Positions 16,980-25,707 of a DNA stretch of 64,000 nt are shown one piece after another (the stretch's first letter is position 1; the number at the start of each line of letters is the position of its first letter). This DNA is from Algoriphagus terrigena DSM 22685. GTDB taxonomy: Bacteria; Bacteroidota; Bacteroidia; Cytophagales; Cyclobacteriaceae. A model generated the notes under the pieces. The model did not search any database and was not told the DNA's origin. It worked only from the letters and a program-made list of their open reading frames with translations. Made by a program: the position numbers and the translations under genes. Location: the NCBI RefSeq assembly GCF_000429445.1, contig NZ_AUBW01000010.1, positions 148,986-212,985 of the forward strand, written 5' to 3'.

Positions 16980-17017
16980 AAATTCTCCGCCGAAGAATTG
17001 ACGGCTGGGTCAGAGAC

Positions 17018-17053
17018 GAAAAAGCCCTGAATTTTTGATGATTCAGGGCTTTT
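17018..17053. terminator. Bidirectional terminator between convergent genes
   Basis: AAAAGCCCTGAAT and ATTCAGGGCTTTT pair around an 8-base loop, with T-rich ends on both strands. Confidence 0.85.
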
Positions 17054-17057
17054 CGAT

Positions 17058-17798
17058 TTACAACTTCTTGATGACTATGTTTCGGTAGTGAACCACGTCT
17101 CCATGATCCTGAAGGGCAATTTTCCCCTTCTTATATTTCCCAAAACCCGGCATGTCTTTAAACTTGCTGTCGGCAACGAGCGCCTCCCACTCGGGTGTCC
17201 ACAGCGTGGTGGAAACCACCGTGACCCCGTTGAGGATCAAGTCCAGTTTACCTTGATTGACGATCACCTCAGCCTGATTCCATTCTCCGACAGGCTTCAC
17301 GGTCTCTTGGCTACTTACGATCAAATCATACAAATCCCCAGCTCTGTGGCTGACAATTTTAGCGTCCGGGTGGCCGTCGTTGTCCAGCACCTGCATCTCA
17401 AGGCCTGTATTGTACGTGTTTTCAAATTCCGGAGATTCGTGCACCAGGAAGATGATCCCGCTGTTTCCGTTTGGAGAGATTTTCCATTCGGTTTTGAAGT
17501 GGAAGTTTTCAAATTCCTCATTGGTCACGATGTCCCCACCATCTCCGTCCTGCCAGGATTCTTTGTTGGCCGCGTCAAGATAGAGTTCTCCATTCTCAAC
17601 CTTCCAGCCTTTACCCGCTTCTCCTCCGCCGTACTTAGACCAGCCGTTTAACGTCTGTCCATCGAAAAGCGGAATCCATTCCTCCATAGGCGCCGCGACA
17701 GCCACAGTGTCTTCAGTGGTGGTTTCTTCTGTTTTAGGGGCGGAGCAAGCCGCGAGAAGTCCCGCAGCCGCCAAGGTCGCCAAATAGCTCTTTTTCAT
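17058..17798 (-). CDS. DUF1080 (3-keto-disaccharide hydrolase) lipoprotein
   Basis: 246 residues. A lipoprotein signal ends in the lipobox LLAACS, so the protein is anchored in the envelope, followed by a Thr/Glu-rich linker. The DUF1080 beta-sandwich starts at WIPLFDGQTLNGWSKYGG and contains the family stretches FHFKTEWKISPNGNSGI and the closing HGDVVHYRNIVIKKL. The family includes enzymes that split 3-keto-disaccharides. It is the last gene of a minus-strand operon with two cytochromes c, a TIM-barrel isomerase and an oxidoreductase, four bases after the preceding stop. Confidence 0.9.
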   Translation of the reverse strand: MKKSYLATLAAAGLLAACSAPKTEETTTEDTVAVAAPMEEWIPLFDGQTLNGWSKYGGGEAGKGWKVENGELYLDAANKESWQDGDGGDIVTNEEFENFHFKTEWKISPNGNSGIIFLVHESPEFENTYNTGLEMQVLDNDGHPDAKIVSHRAGDLYDLIVSSQETVKPVGEWNQAEVIVNQGKLDLILNGVTVVSTTLWTPEWEALVADSKFKDMPGFGKYKKGKIALQDHGDVVHYRNIVIKKL

Positions 17799-17801
17799 AG
17801 T

Positions 17802-18221
17802 TTACTTTTTAAGAAGCAAGATGTAACGAACCATGTCTTTAGCATCTTCTTCGCTGAGAGCTGGATGTGGAGACATCATCACTTCACCCCAGACACCGGC
17901 ACCGCCTGCTATTACTTTCTGAGCGAGCATGTTTACGTTTTCTTCTGTGTTTTCATACTTGGCAGCCACTTCAGCATAGGATGGGCCGATGATTTTCCGA
18001 TCCACCATGTGGCAAGTCATACAGTCAGATCCTTTTACCTTTTCGACCCCCTTGATGTAAATAGGATCGTCCTTGTATTTGTCTTCCAGACTGATCTCCG
18101 GAGCAGGTGCCGCAGCTTCAGGAGCGGCTGTCTCAGTTACCGTTTCAGTGGCTTTCTCTCCACCGCCGCATGCAAAAGCAAGGCCTGCAACTATCCCGAA
18201 TACTAAAATTTGTTTTTTCAT
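17802..18221 (-). CDS. Cytochrome c lipoprotein (first)
   Basis: 139 residues with a lipobox (LAFACG), a Pro/Ala-rich linker and a single class I haem-binding motif CMTCH followed by KIIGPSYAEVA; a likely distal Met is in VMMSPHP. An envelope electron carrier, best explained as acceptor for the GMC-type dehydrogenase encoded on the opposite strand. Paralogous to the next gene upstream. Confidence 0.9.
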   Translation of the reverse strand: MKKQILVFGIVAGLAFACGGGEKATETVTETAAPEAAAPAPEISLEDKYKDDPIYIKGVEKVKGSDCMTCHMVDRKIIGPSYAEVAAKYENTEENVNMLAQKVIAGGAGVWGEVMMSPHPALSEEDAKDMVRYILLLKK

Positions 18222-18252
18222 TTGTTCGTTTCTAGGTTTTTTACTTTGTTTT

Positions 18253-18705
18253 TTATTTCAATTGAAGAATGTAAGCCACCATGGCTTTGGCGTCTTTTAC
18301 AGAAAGACCTGCGTGAGGAGGCATTGCATAATCACCCCATACACCCGAGCCGCCTTCGATCACTTTGGCAGCAAGCTTGTCGATGTTTTCTGCGTTGTTC
18401 TCGTATTCCATTGCGATATCAATCAACGGCGGACCGATGATTTTCTCTTCCTTAGCGTGACAGGACGAACAATCAGATCCTTCCATTTTCGTAAATCCAA
18501 CTTCGACGATTTCTTCTGGACTGTAATCGGTCTCTACCTCAGCGACAGGCTCAGGGGCTTTCTCAGCAGGGGGACTTGACGGAACCGGCGCTACGGCTTC
18601 AGTCGGCACCGAAGTAGTCTCAGAGGCTTTCTCACCACCTCCACAGGCTGTGCTTAGACCCAGCAGTGTTAATGCAAATAGGTTAATAGGTTTTGTGATT
18701 TTCAT
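18253..18705 (-). CDS. Cytochrome c lipoprotein (second)
   Basis: 151 residues from MKITKPINLF; a start 30 bases upstream is possible but gives a poorer signal peptide. Lipobox LSTACG, acidic/Pro linker, haem motif CSSCH and KIIGPPLIDIA. A distal Met is in AMPPHAGLS. About half identical by eye to the downstream cytochrome, so the pair arose by duplication. Same operon and likely role in sugar-dehydrogenase electron transfer. Confidence 0.9.
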   Translation of the reverse strand: MKITKPINLFALTLLGLSTACGGGEKASETTSVPTEAVAPVPSSPPAEKAPEPVAEVETDYSPEEIVEVGFTKMEGSDCSSCHAKEEKIIGPPLIDIAMEYENNAENIDKLAAKVIEGGSGVWGDYAMPPHAGLSVKDAKAMVAYILQLK

Positions 18706-18747
18706 AGGTTTAAACTCATTATATACTATACTCAAAATATACTCAAC

Positions 18748-19800
18748 TCAAATGCCCAAAATCTTTCGGTTGAATGCCTCGTCTGCGCCTGTGCCAGCGA
18801 AATCGTCAAAAGCTTTTTCAGTGACCCTGATAATGTGACTATCAATAAACGGCGCTCCCTCGGCGGCACCTTGCTCCGGATGCTTGATCGCGCATTCCCA
18901 CTCCAAGACTGCCCATCCGCTGTAATTGTACTGCGAAAGTTTGCTAAATATTCCTGCAAAATCAACCTGCCCGTCTCCCAAAGATCTGAATCGGCCTGCG
19001 CGCTCGACCCAGCCCTGGTATCCGCCATACACTCCCTGCTTGCCGGTAGGGTTGAATTCGGCATCTTTCACATGGAACATCTTGATTCGCTCGTGATAGA
19101 AGTCAATGAACTGGAGGTAGTCCAAACACTGTAATACAAAGTGGCTTGGGTCGTACAGGATGTTGGCACGCTTGTGTCCGCCGACTTTGTCCAAGAACAT
19201 CTCGAAAGTGATGCCATCGTGCAGGTCTTCGCCCGGATGCAGTTCATAACATACATCAACGCCGTAAGTATCGAATTCATTGAGGATAGGTAGCCATCTT
19301 TTTGCAAGTTCGCCAAATCCGGTATCAACCAATCCGGCAGGACGCTGTGGCCAAGGATATACAGTATGCCACATCAACGCGCCGGAAAACGTCGCGTGAG
19401 CTGTCAATCCAAGATTTGCAGAAGCCTTGGCCCCGTATTTCAATTGCTGGGTAGCCCACTCCGATTTTCCTTTCAGGTCGCCTTTTAAGTTTGCCGGAGC
19501 AAAGCCGTCGAACAGCTCGTTGTAGGCTGGATGCACCGCTACCAGCTGACCTTGGAGGTGGGTAGAAAGTTCGGTGATCTCCATCCCCGCATCAGCCACG
19601 ATTCCTTTGATCTCGTCTGCATAAGTTTTGCTTTCGGCAGCTTTTTGCAAATCAATCATTCTCGCATCCCAGCTCGGAATCTGGATTCCTTTGTATCCCA
19701 AATCAGCCATGTACTGGCTGATGTTTTTCAGATTGTTGAACGGTGCTTTGTCATCGGCGAATTGCGCCAAAAAGATTGCAGGGCCTTTGATAGTTTTCAT
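18748..19800 (-). CDS. Sugar phosphate isomerase/epimerase (TIM barrel)
   Basis: 350 residues, no signal peptide, xylose-isomerase-like barrel. Conserved parts include GYKGIQIPSWD, CYELHPGEDLHDG with metal-binding Glu/His, NILYDPSHF and MFHVKDAEFNPTG. It lies between the Gfo/Idh/MocA gene and the cytochromes. In this context it may isomerise or epimerise a keto-sugar made by the dehydrogenases; the exact substrate is not known. Confidence 0.9.
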   Translation of the reverse strand: MKTIKGPAIFLAQFADDKAPFNNLKNISQYMADLGYKGIQIPSWDARMIDLQKAAESKTYADEIKGIVADAGMEITELSTHLQGQLVAVHPAYNELFDGFAPANLKGDLKGKSEWATQQLKYGAKASANLGLTAHATFSGALMWHTVYPWPQRPAGLVDTGFGELAKRWLPILNEFDTYGVDVCYELHPGEDLHDGITFEMFLDKVGGHKRANILYDPSHFVLQCLDYLQFIDFYHERIKMFHVKDAEFNPTGKQGVYGGYQGWVERAGRFRSLGDGQVDFAGIFSKLSQYNYSGWAVLEWECAIKHPEQGAAEGAPFIDSHIIRVTEKAFDDFAGTGADEAFNRKILGI

Positions 19801-19832
19801 ATGTTATTCATGTGGGTTTGAGTATGCAAAAA

Positions 19833-21002
19833 TTATTTTTCTACGATAAAGGGAGTCCACTTCGTATCGGACTTAGTGCTGGCAAGAACGTGGTCGATGA
19901 AAGCCATCCCCCGTATGCCGTCTTCAATGCCTGGGTAATCTTCCCATTCCCATTTTGGAGTTTGTCCTGCTCGGTCGGCATAGATACAGCGGGCAAAATT
20001 GCGGTATAAGTTACCAAAAGCCTCCACGTATCCTTCTGGATGGCCTGCCGGAGTCCTGGTGTTTTCCTGCGCCAAAGATCCCAAATATCCCGTACCGGCT
20101 CTATAGACTCTCGCCGGCTCGCCTGGAAAACGGACAGTAAGGGAGTTATTTAACTCCTGCTCCCACTCCAGACCGCCTTTTTCTCCATAAACTCTCACCT
20201 TGAGATTGTTTTCGCAACCAGTATCCGTCTGAGAAGCCATCAATACGCCTGAAGCTCCGTTTTCGAAACGAAGCAAAACCACGCCGTCGTCATCGATCGG
20301 ACGACCGTCGATCTTGATATATAAGTCTGCGCAGAGCTGGGACACTTTTTCACCAGTAATATATTCCGCCATGTGAAAAGCATGCGTGCCGATATCTCCC
20401 ATACATCCAGCCAAGCCGTTTCGCGCGGGATCGGTACGCCACTCGGCTTGCTTGTTGTTTTCTGTCTCCAAAAGCTTGTAAAGCCACCCTTGTGGATACT
20501 CGACGTAGACTTTGCGCACCTTTCCGATCTCCCCGTCAGCAATCATCTGCCTCGCTTGCTTGATCATCGGGTAGCCCGAGTAAGTATGAGTGAGCAAAAA
20601 GCGTCTGTCTGAGCCCTTCACGGCATGATACAGGTCTTTTGCCTCCTTGTAATTCAGAGTCAGGGGCTTGTCGAGCGCCACGTGAAAGCCGTATTTCAAA
20701 GCCTTCACCGTCGGATCAAAATGAACATTATTTGGCGTCACGATGGCCACCACATCCATTCGCTCTCCCTCGGGCAGCAGGGATTCTTTCTCGTACATCT
20801 CGTCGTAAGAGCCATAGACTCTCGCAGGGTCGAGCATGAGCTCTTCACCGCGTTGTTTGGATTTGGCAGGATTGGAGCTGAATGCACCGCAAACCAGTTC
20901 GAACATTCCGTCCATCAGGGCACCATTCAGGTGAATCGCTCCGATAAAGGAACCCGGCCCTCCGCCGATGAGTCCGAGTTTCAATTTTTTAGCTGTTGAC
21001 AT
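19833..21002 (-). CDS. Gfo/Idh/MocA family oxidoreductase
   Basis: 389 residues, cytoplasmic. N-terminal Rossmann motif LGLIGGGPGSFIGAIH, catalytic-lysine motif ALDKPLT in place of the usual EKP, and a C-terminal alpha/beta domain with a GDIGTHAFHMAEY segment. These NAD(P)-dependent enzymes oxidise or reduce sugar hydroxyl groups. It is the first gene of the minus-strand operon, divergent from the permease at 21250, and could reduce a 3-keto-sugar back or act on another carbon. Confidence 0.92.
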   Translation of the reverse strand: MSTAKKLKLGLIGGGPGSFIGAIHLNGALMDGMFELVCGAFSSNPAKSKQRGEELMLDPARVYGSYDEMYEKESLLPEGERMDVVAIVTPNNVHFDPTVKALKYGFHVALDKPLTLNYKEAKDLYHAVKGSDRRFLLTHTYSGYPMIKQARQMIADGEIGKVRKVYVEYPQGWLYKLLETENNKQAEWRTDPARNGLAGCMGDIGTHAFHMAEYITGEKVSQLCADLYIKIDGRPIDDDGVVLLRFENGASGVLMASQTDTGCENNLKVRVYGEKGGLEWEQELNNSLTVRFPGEPARVYRAGTGYLGSLAQENTRTPAGHPEGYVEAFGNLYRNFARCIYADRAGQTPKWEWEDYPGIEDGIRGMAFIDHVLASTKSDTKWTPFIVEK

Positions 21003-21249
21003 CGGTCAATAGATTAGTTTATTAGGTTATTTGAGTTGAGAATTTTTATTCAAGATGGGAATTTCGGAGTTCCTGAGATTTCAGATTCTTTAATATGATC
21101 AGTTGTCACATCGGGTTATGAGCGGGCTTGAACAAAACTTTAAAGTCACTTTCTTAGGAATCTCAAAGGAGATGCTTAAAATACGGCAAAAAGCCCAATT
21201 TCTAAATTTCAGACAAGAATTTCCATTTTTAACCCCTCAAAAATCACCG

Positions 21250-22476
21250 ATGAATTTCCCTACCAAGTTCCGTCTTTCTTTCATGATGTTTATGGAGTTT
21301 TTTGTCTGGGGATCGTGGTTTGTGACTTTGGGGACCTTTCTTGGAAACAACCTCCAGGCAAAAGATCAAGACATTTCTCTGGCTTTTGCGACCCAGTCCT
21401 TCGGGGCAATCATCGCTCCTTTTATCGTAGGATTGATCGCAGACCGCTATTTTCATGCGCAGCGGATCCTTGGAGTCATTCATCTGATGGGCGCCGGTTT
21501 GATGTATCTGCTTTATTCCGCCACCGACTTTGCAGGATTTTTCCCGTTTTTGCTCGGCTACATGATCCTATTTATGCCCACACTGGCCTTGGTCAATTCG
21601 ATATCCTTCAACCAGATGACTGATCCCGCCAAGGAATTTTCGATCATCCGGGTATGGGGCACGATCGGCTGGGTGTCAGCGGGACTCTTGATCTCCTACC
21701 TGGCTTGGGACAGCGAATCCGGTCTTGCCGAAGGCTTGTTGAAAAACACCTGGATCATGGCTGGCCTTGTGTCCTTGTGTCTGGGCCTCTATAGTTTCAC
21801 CTTGCCTGCCACTCCTCCCCGTGCCAAATCCAATGAGAAATTACAGCTTTCAGAGATCTTGGGATTTGACGCATTAGGACTTTTGAAAGACCGCAACTAC
21901 GCCATCTTCTTTCTTTCCTCGGTGCTGATATGCATTCCTTTGGCCTTTTACTATCAAAACACGAGTCCGTTTTTGACTGAAATCGGTGTGAGAAACTCAA
22001 CTGGAAAGATGGCACTTGGTCAAGTCTCCGAGGTGTTGTTTATGCTCGCTTTACCGATATTTTTCTATCGGTTTGGACTCAAAAAGACCCTAATCGTAGC
22101 CATGCTGGCATGGGCATTTCGTTATGTCTTTTTTGCGCTGGGAGATGCCGACAGTGGATTGTGGATGCTGATGATCGGCATTGTGCTTCACGGCGTTTGC
22201 TACGATTTCTTTTTTGTCAGCGGACAGATCTATACCGACTCCCATGCGGGCGAAAAATTCAAATCTTCGGCACAGGGTCTTTTCACTCTTGCCACCTATG
22301 GGGTCGGCATGCTCATCGGCTTTTGGGCCGCCGGGCAGATCTCTGATTACTACCTCGATGAGACCGGTCTCCACGCGTGGAAATCAATTTGGTTAATTCC
22401 TGCTGGCATTTCCATTTTGGTTTTACTATTTTTCATCTCTTTTTTCAAAGAAGAAAAAGTAAAGCCTCAACATTAA
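21250..22476 (+). CDS. NupG-like nucleoside/sugar permease (MFS)
   Basis: 408 residues from MNFPTKFRLSFMMFMEFFVWGSWF; upstream in-frame ATGs add a non-hydrophobic stretch not seen in relatives. About twelve transmembrane segments and a charged cytoplasmic middle loop (TPPRAKSNEK). The opening FRLSFMMFMEFFVWGSW is typical of the nucleoside:H+ symporter family. In this carbohydrate locus a sugar or glycoside substrate is as likely as a nucleoside. First gene of the plus-strand operon. Confidence 0.87.
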   Translation: MNFPTKFRLSFMMFMEFFVWGSWFVTLGTFLGNNLQAKDQDISLAFATQSFGAIIAPFIVGLIADRYFHAQRILGVIHLMGAGLMYLLYSATDFAGFFPFLLGYMILFMPTLALVNSISFNQMTDPAKEFSIIRVWGTIGWVSAGLLISYLAWDSESGLAEGLLKNTWIMAGLVSLCLGLYSFTLPATPPRAKSNEKLQLSEILGFDALGLLKDRNYAIFFLSSVLICIPLAFYYQNTSPFLTEIGVRNSTGKMALGQVSEVLFMLALPIFFYRFGLKKTLIVAMLAWAFRYVFFALGDADSGLWMLMIGIVLHGVCYDFFFVSGQIYTDSHAGEKFKSSAQGLFTLATYGVGMLIGFWAAGQISDYYLDETGLHAWKSIWLIPAGISILVLLFFISFFKEEKVKPQH

Positions 22477-22488
22477 ACCCCAATAACT

Positions 22489-23364
22489 ATGAATTTTGAC
22501 TCAAGCAGAAGGTCTTCCTTTAAGAAAATGATCTTAGGAGGAGCTGCAATGGGCACCATGTCTTCGTTCGACTGGAAAGACGGACAAGCGCCACTTCCAC
22601 TCAAAGGCAATATCCATCACGGCGTCTGCGCCTGGACAATGCCTTCGCTTAGCCTAGACGAACTTTGCGTAGCGGTCAAGAAAATCGGCTTCAACGCAAT
22701 TGACCTGGTCGGACCGAACGGCTGGGACACGCTCAAAACCCACGGAGTCGAATGCTCCATGTGCAACGGCGCCGAACTTGGAATCCCAAAGGGCTGGAAC
22801 GATCCGCAATACCACGAACAACTGATCAAAAACTACACAGAAGTCATTCCTCAAGTGGCAAAGTATGGCTACAAAAACCTGATCTGCTTCTCCGGAAACC
22901 GAAACGGAATGGATGACGAAGTGGGGAAGAAAAACTGTGCCGAGGGCTTGAAAAAAATCATGCCCATCGCAGAAAAACACGGGGTAATCATCCAGATGGA
23001 ACTGCTCAACAGTAAAGTCAATCACAAAGACTACATGTGCGACCTCTCTCCCTGGGGAGTAGAACTCTGCAAGCTGGTCGGCAGCGAAAACTTCAAATTA
23101 CTCTTTGACATCTACCACATGCAGATCGATGAGGGAGATATCATTCGCAGCATCCAAACCAATCATCAGTACTTCGGACACTATCATACTGCCGGAAACC
23201 CCGGTCGAAACGAGCTGGATGAAAACCAGGAAATCAACTATCCAGCCGTGATGAAAGCAATCGTCGCTACCGGCTACCAAGGATATGTGTCTCATGAGTT
23301 TATCCCAAAATCAGACGACAAAATCGCTGCGCTGGCGCAGGCCGTGCAGGTTTGCGACGTCTAA
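22489..23364 (+). CDS. Exported TIM-barrel isomerase, hydroxypyruvate-isomerase-like
   Basis: 291 residues. The N-terminus SSRRSSFKKMILGGAAMG resembles a twin-arginine signal, so the protein is probably exported folded. The barrel has VIIQMELLNSK, LLFDIYHMQIDEGD and GYVSHEFIP with the metal ligands Glu, Asp/His and Glu expected for this family. 12 bases after the permease gene and 26 before the GMC gene. Likely isomerises or dehydrates a keto-sugar in the periplasm; this is inference from context. Confidence 0.86.
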   Translation: MNFDSSRRSSFKKMILGGAAMGTMSSFDWKDGQAPLPLKGNIHHGVCAWTMPSLSLDELCVAVKKIGFNAIDLVGPNGWDTLKTHGVECSMCNGAELGIPKGWNDPQYHEQLIKNYTEVIPQVAKYGYKNLICFSGNRNGMDDEVGKKNCAEGLKKIMPIAEKHGVIIQMELLNSKVNHKDYMCDLSPWGVELCKLVGSENFKLLFDIYHMQIDEGDIIRSIQTNHQYFGHYHTAGNPGRNELDENQEINYPAVMKAIVATGYQGYVSHEFIPKSDDKIAALAQAVQVCDV

Positions 23365-23390
23365 CTAATTAAACCAAAATACCCATACTT

Positions 23391-25070
23391 ATGGCAAATG
23401 AAGCGTTTGACGCAATAGTCGTTGGGTCAGGAATCAGTGGCGGATGGGCCGCCAAAGAACTGACAGAGAAGGGACTAAAAGTATTGCTCCTGGAACGTGG
23501 CCCAATGGTCGAGCACGTAAAAGATTACAAATCTGCTACTTTGGCGCCATGGGAAATTCCCCACCGAGGCCGCAGAACTCAAGAACAGATTGACAATCAC
23601 CCAAACCTAAAGAGGGATTACGTCCTCAATGAGCTTAATCTTGACTGGTGGGCTCATGAAAGTGACTCTCCTTACGTGGAAGACAAACCTTTCACTTGGT
23701 TTAGAGGGTATCAGGTTGGCGGTAGATCGCTGCTTTGGGGAAGACAGTCCTACCGCTGGGCAAATGTGGACTTTGAAGCCAACGCCAAAGACGGAATAGC
23801 CACAGACTGGCCGATCCGATACAATGACATTGCGCCTTGGTACAGCTATGTAGAGAAATTCATCGGGGTATCCGGCTCCAAAGACGGACTGCCGATTCTT
23901 CCCGACGGAGAATTCCAACCGCCGATGCCGATGAACTGCGTGGAAACCGACGCCGCCGCAAAAATCAAAGAACATTATAAAGGAGCAAGGACCTGGACCA
24001 TTGGCCGACCAGCCAATATCACCCAGCCTTTGCCCGGCCGCCCTGGCTGCCAGTACAGAAATAAATGCTCGCTGGGCTGTCCTTTTGGAGGATACTTCAG
24101 CACCCAGGCGTCTACTTTGCCAGCCGCTCAAGCTACGGGCAATCTGACTCTCCGTCCTTGGTCAATCGTGCGTCGCCTGATCTATGACAAAGACACGCAA
24201 AAGGCGACCGGCGTAGAAGTATTGGATGCCGAGACCAATCAGACCGTGGTGTATGACTCGAAGATTGTCTTCCTCTGCGCATCCGCCTTCAACTCCACCG
24301 CGATATTGATGAGAACCGCCACCGACATCTGGCCGGGCGGTTTGGGCTCTACCTCAGGCGAGTTGGGTCACAACGTGATGGATCACCATTTCAGATTGGG
24401 CGCTAACGGAACGATGGAAGGATACGAGGACAAATATTACTTTGGCAGAAGACCTACCGGGCTATACATTCCACGATTCAGAAACCTCAACGGAGAGAAG
24501 CGCGACTATATCCGGGGCTTTGGATATCAGGGAGCGGCCAGCCGAAGCGGATGGAGCAGAGATGTGGCTGAGCTTGGTTTTGGTGCACCGATGAAGGATG
24601 CACTGACCGAACCGGGACCTTGGGGCGCTGGATTCACTGCTTTTGGCGAGATCCTTCCTTACCACGAAAACACCATCAAATTCTCCGATACAGTGAAAGA
24701 CAAATGGGGAATGGAAGCGTTGGTCATGAATGCTGAGATCAAAGACAACGAACTCAAGATGCGTAAGGACATGATGGCAGATGCTGCAGAGATGCTAGAA
24801 GTGGCCGGATTTAAGAACATCAACACCTATGACGCGGGATATACCTTCGGACAAGGCATCCATGAAATGGGCACCGCACGGATGGGCCGGGATCCAAAAA
24901 CCTCCGTCCTCAATGGCAACAACCAGGTATGGGATGCTAAGAACGTGTTTGTGACGGACGGTGCCTGTATGACTTCGGCAGCCGCACAAAACCCGTCGCT
25001 GACGTACATGGCGCTGACTGCAAGAGCGGCAGCTTTCGCAGTGGATGAACTGAAAAAGATGAACCTCTAA
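23391..25070 (+). CDS. GMC family oxidoreductase (sugar dehydrogenase catalytic subunit)
   Basis: 559 residues. FAD-binding GSGISGGWAAKEL at the N-terminus, a central Cys-rich stretch CQYRNKCSLGCPFGG and the GMC C-terminus with GIHEMGTARMG and AAQNPSLTYMALTARAA. The family oxidises sugar hydroxyls; with the gluconate-2-dehydrogenase subunit-3-like gene that follows and the nearby cytochromes c it resembles glucoside 3-dehydrogenase. It has no signal peptide itself and may be exported together with the small subunit, whose signal looks Tat-like. Confidence 0.92.
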   Translation: MANEAFDAIVVGSGISGGWAAKELTEKGLKVLLLERGPMVEHVKDYKSATLAPWEIPHRGRRTQEQIDNHPNLKRDYVLNELNLDWWAHESDSPYVEDKPFTWFRGYQVGGRSLLWGRQSYRWANVDFEANAKDGIATDWPIRYNDIAPWYSYVEKFIGVSGSKDGLPILPDGEFQPPMPMNCVETDAAAKIKEHYKGARTWTIGRPANITQPLPGRPGCQYRNKCSLGCPFGGYFSTQASTLPAAQATGNLTLRPWSIVRRLIYDKDTQKATGVEVLDAETNQTVVYDSKIVFLCASAFNSTAILMRTATDIWPGGLGSTSGELGHNVMDHHFRLGANGTMEGYEDKYYFGRRPTGLYIPRFRNLNGEKRDYIRGFGYQGAASRSGWSRDVAELGFGAPMKDALTEPGPWGAGFTAFGEILPYHENTIKFSDTVKDKWGMEALVMNAEIKDNELKMRKDMMADAAEMLEVAGFKNINTYDAGYTFGQGIHEMGTARMGRDPKTSVLNGNNQVWDAKNVFVTDGACMTSAAAQNPSLTYMALTARAAAFAVDELKKMNL

Positions 25071-25082
25071 TCTGACAACGAC

Positions 25083-25646
25083 ATGACTGTAATGAATAGA
25101 AGAGACGCCTTGAAAAGCGTCGTCCTGATGATGGGAGGTACAATGATCGGTGCCACTGCCCTTCTCACGGGTTGCTCCCCCGAGCGACAGCTCAAAGACC
25201 TGAATTTCACGCCAGAGGACCTTGCTTTCTTGGACGAGATCGGCGAGACCATTATACCGACTACAGATACCCCAGGTGCTAAGGCCACCAAGATCGGCGA
25301 GTTCATGATCATGATGGTCAAAGAATGCTACGATGCCGACCAGCAAAAGGCCTTTATAGACGGCCTGAATTCGTTGAGCAAAGACTTCAAAGCCGAAAAA
25401 GGCACGGACTTCATGGAAGCCAGCGCGGAGGACCGCCTTGCTTTCCTGAACTCGATGCAGGAGAAATTCAAAGCCAGCGGAGACTCTAGAGAACCGATTG
25501 TGATCAACATGCTTCGTGACCTGACTGTCTTGGGGTATTTCACTTCCGAAATCGGAGCTACACAAGCGCTGCGATTCATGGAAGCTCCAGGACGCTACGA
25601 CGCCTGCATCGATTACAAGAAAGGCGACAAAGCCTGGGCGACCTAA
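25083..25646 (+). CDS. Gluconate 2-dehydrogenase subunit 3 family protein
   Basis: 187 residues. N-terminus MNRRDALKSVVLMMGG (or nine bases upstream) has paired Arg followed by a hydrophobic stretch and a lipobox-like LLTGCSP, a mix of Tat and lipoprotein features. The mature part opens FTPEDLAFLDEIGETIIPTTDTPGAKA, the classic subunit-3 pattern. The partner is the GMC protein encoded 12 bases upstream; such small subunits carry the complex to the periplasm. A terminator follows at 25667. Confidence 0.92.
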   Translation: MTVMNRRDALKSVVLMMGGTMIGATALLTGCSPERQLKDLNFTPEDLAFLDEIGETIIPTTDTPGAKATKIGEFMIMMVKECYDADQQKAFIDGLNSLSKDFKAEKGTDFMEASAEDRLAFLNSMQEKFKASGDSREPIVINMLRDLTVLGYFTSEIGATQALRFMEAPGRYDACIDYKKGDKAWAT

Positions 25647-25666
25647 TCCGCACATTAATCAAACTC

Positions 25667-25696
25667 AGCCTGCTTCCTCGGAGGCAGGCTTTTTTA
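25667..25696 (+). terminator. Terminator of the permease-to-subunit-3 operon
   Basis: AGCCTGC and GCAGGCT pair around a 10-base loop, followed by TTTTTT. Confidence 0.85.
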
Positions 25697-25707
25697 TTCT
25701 CTCTATT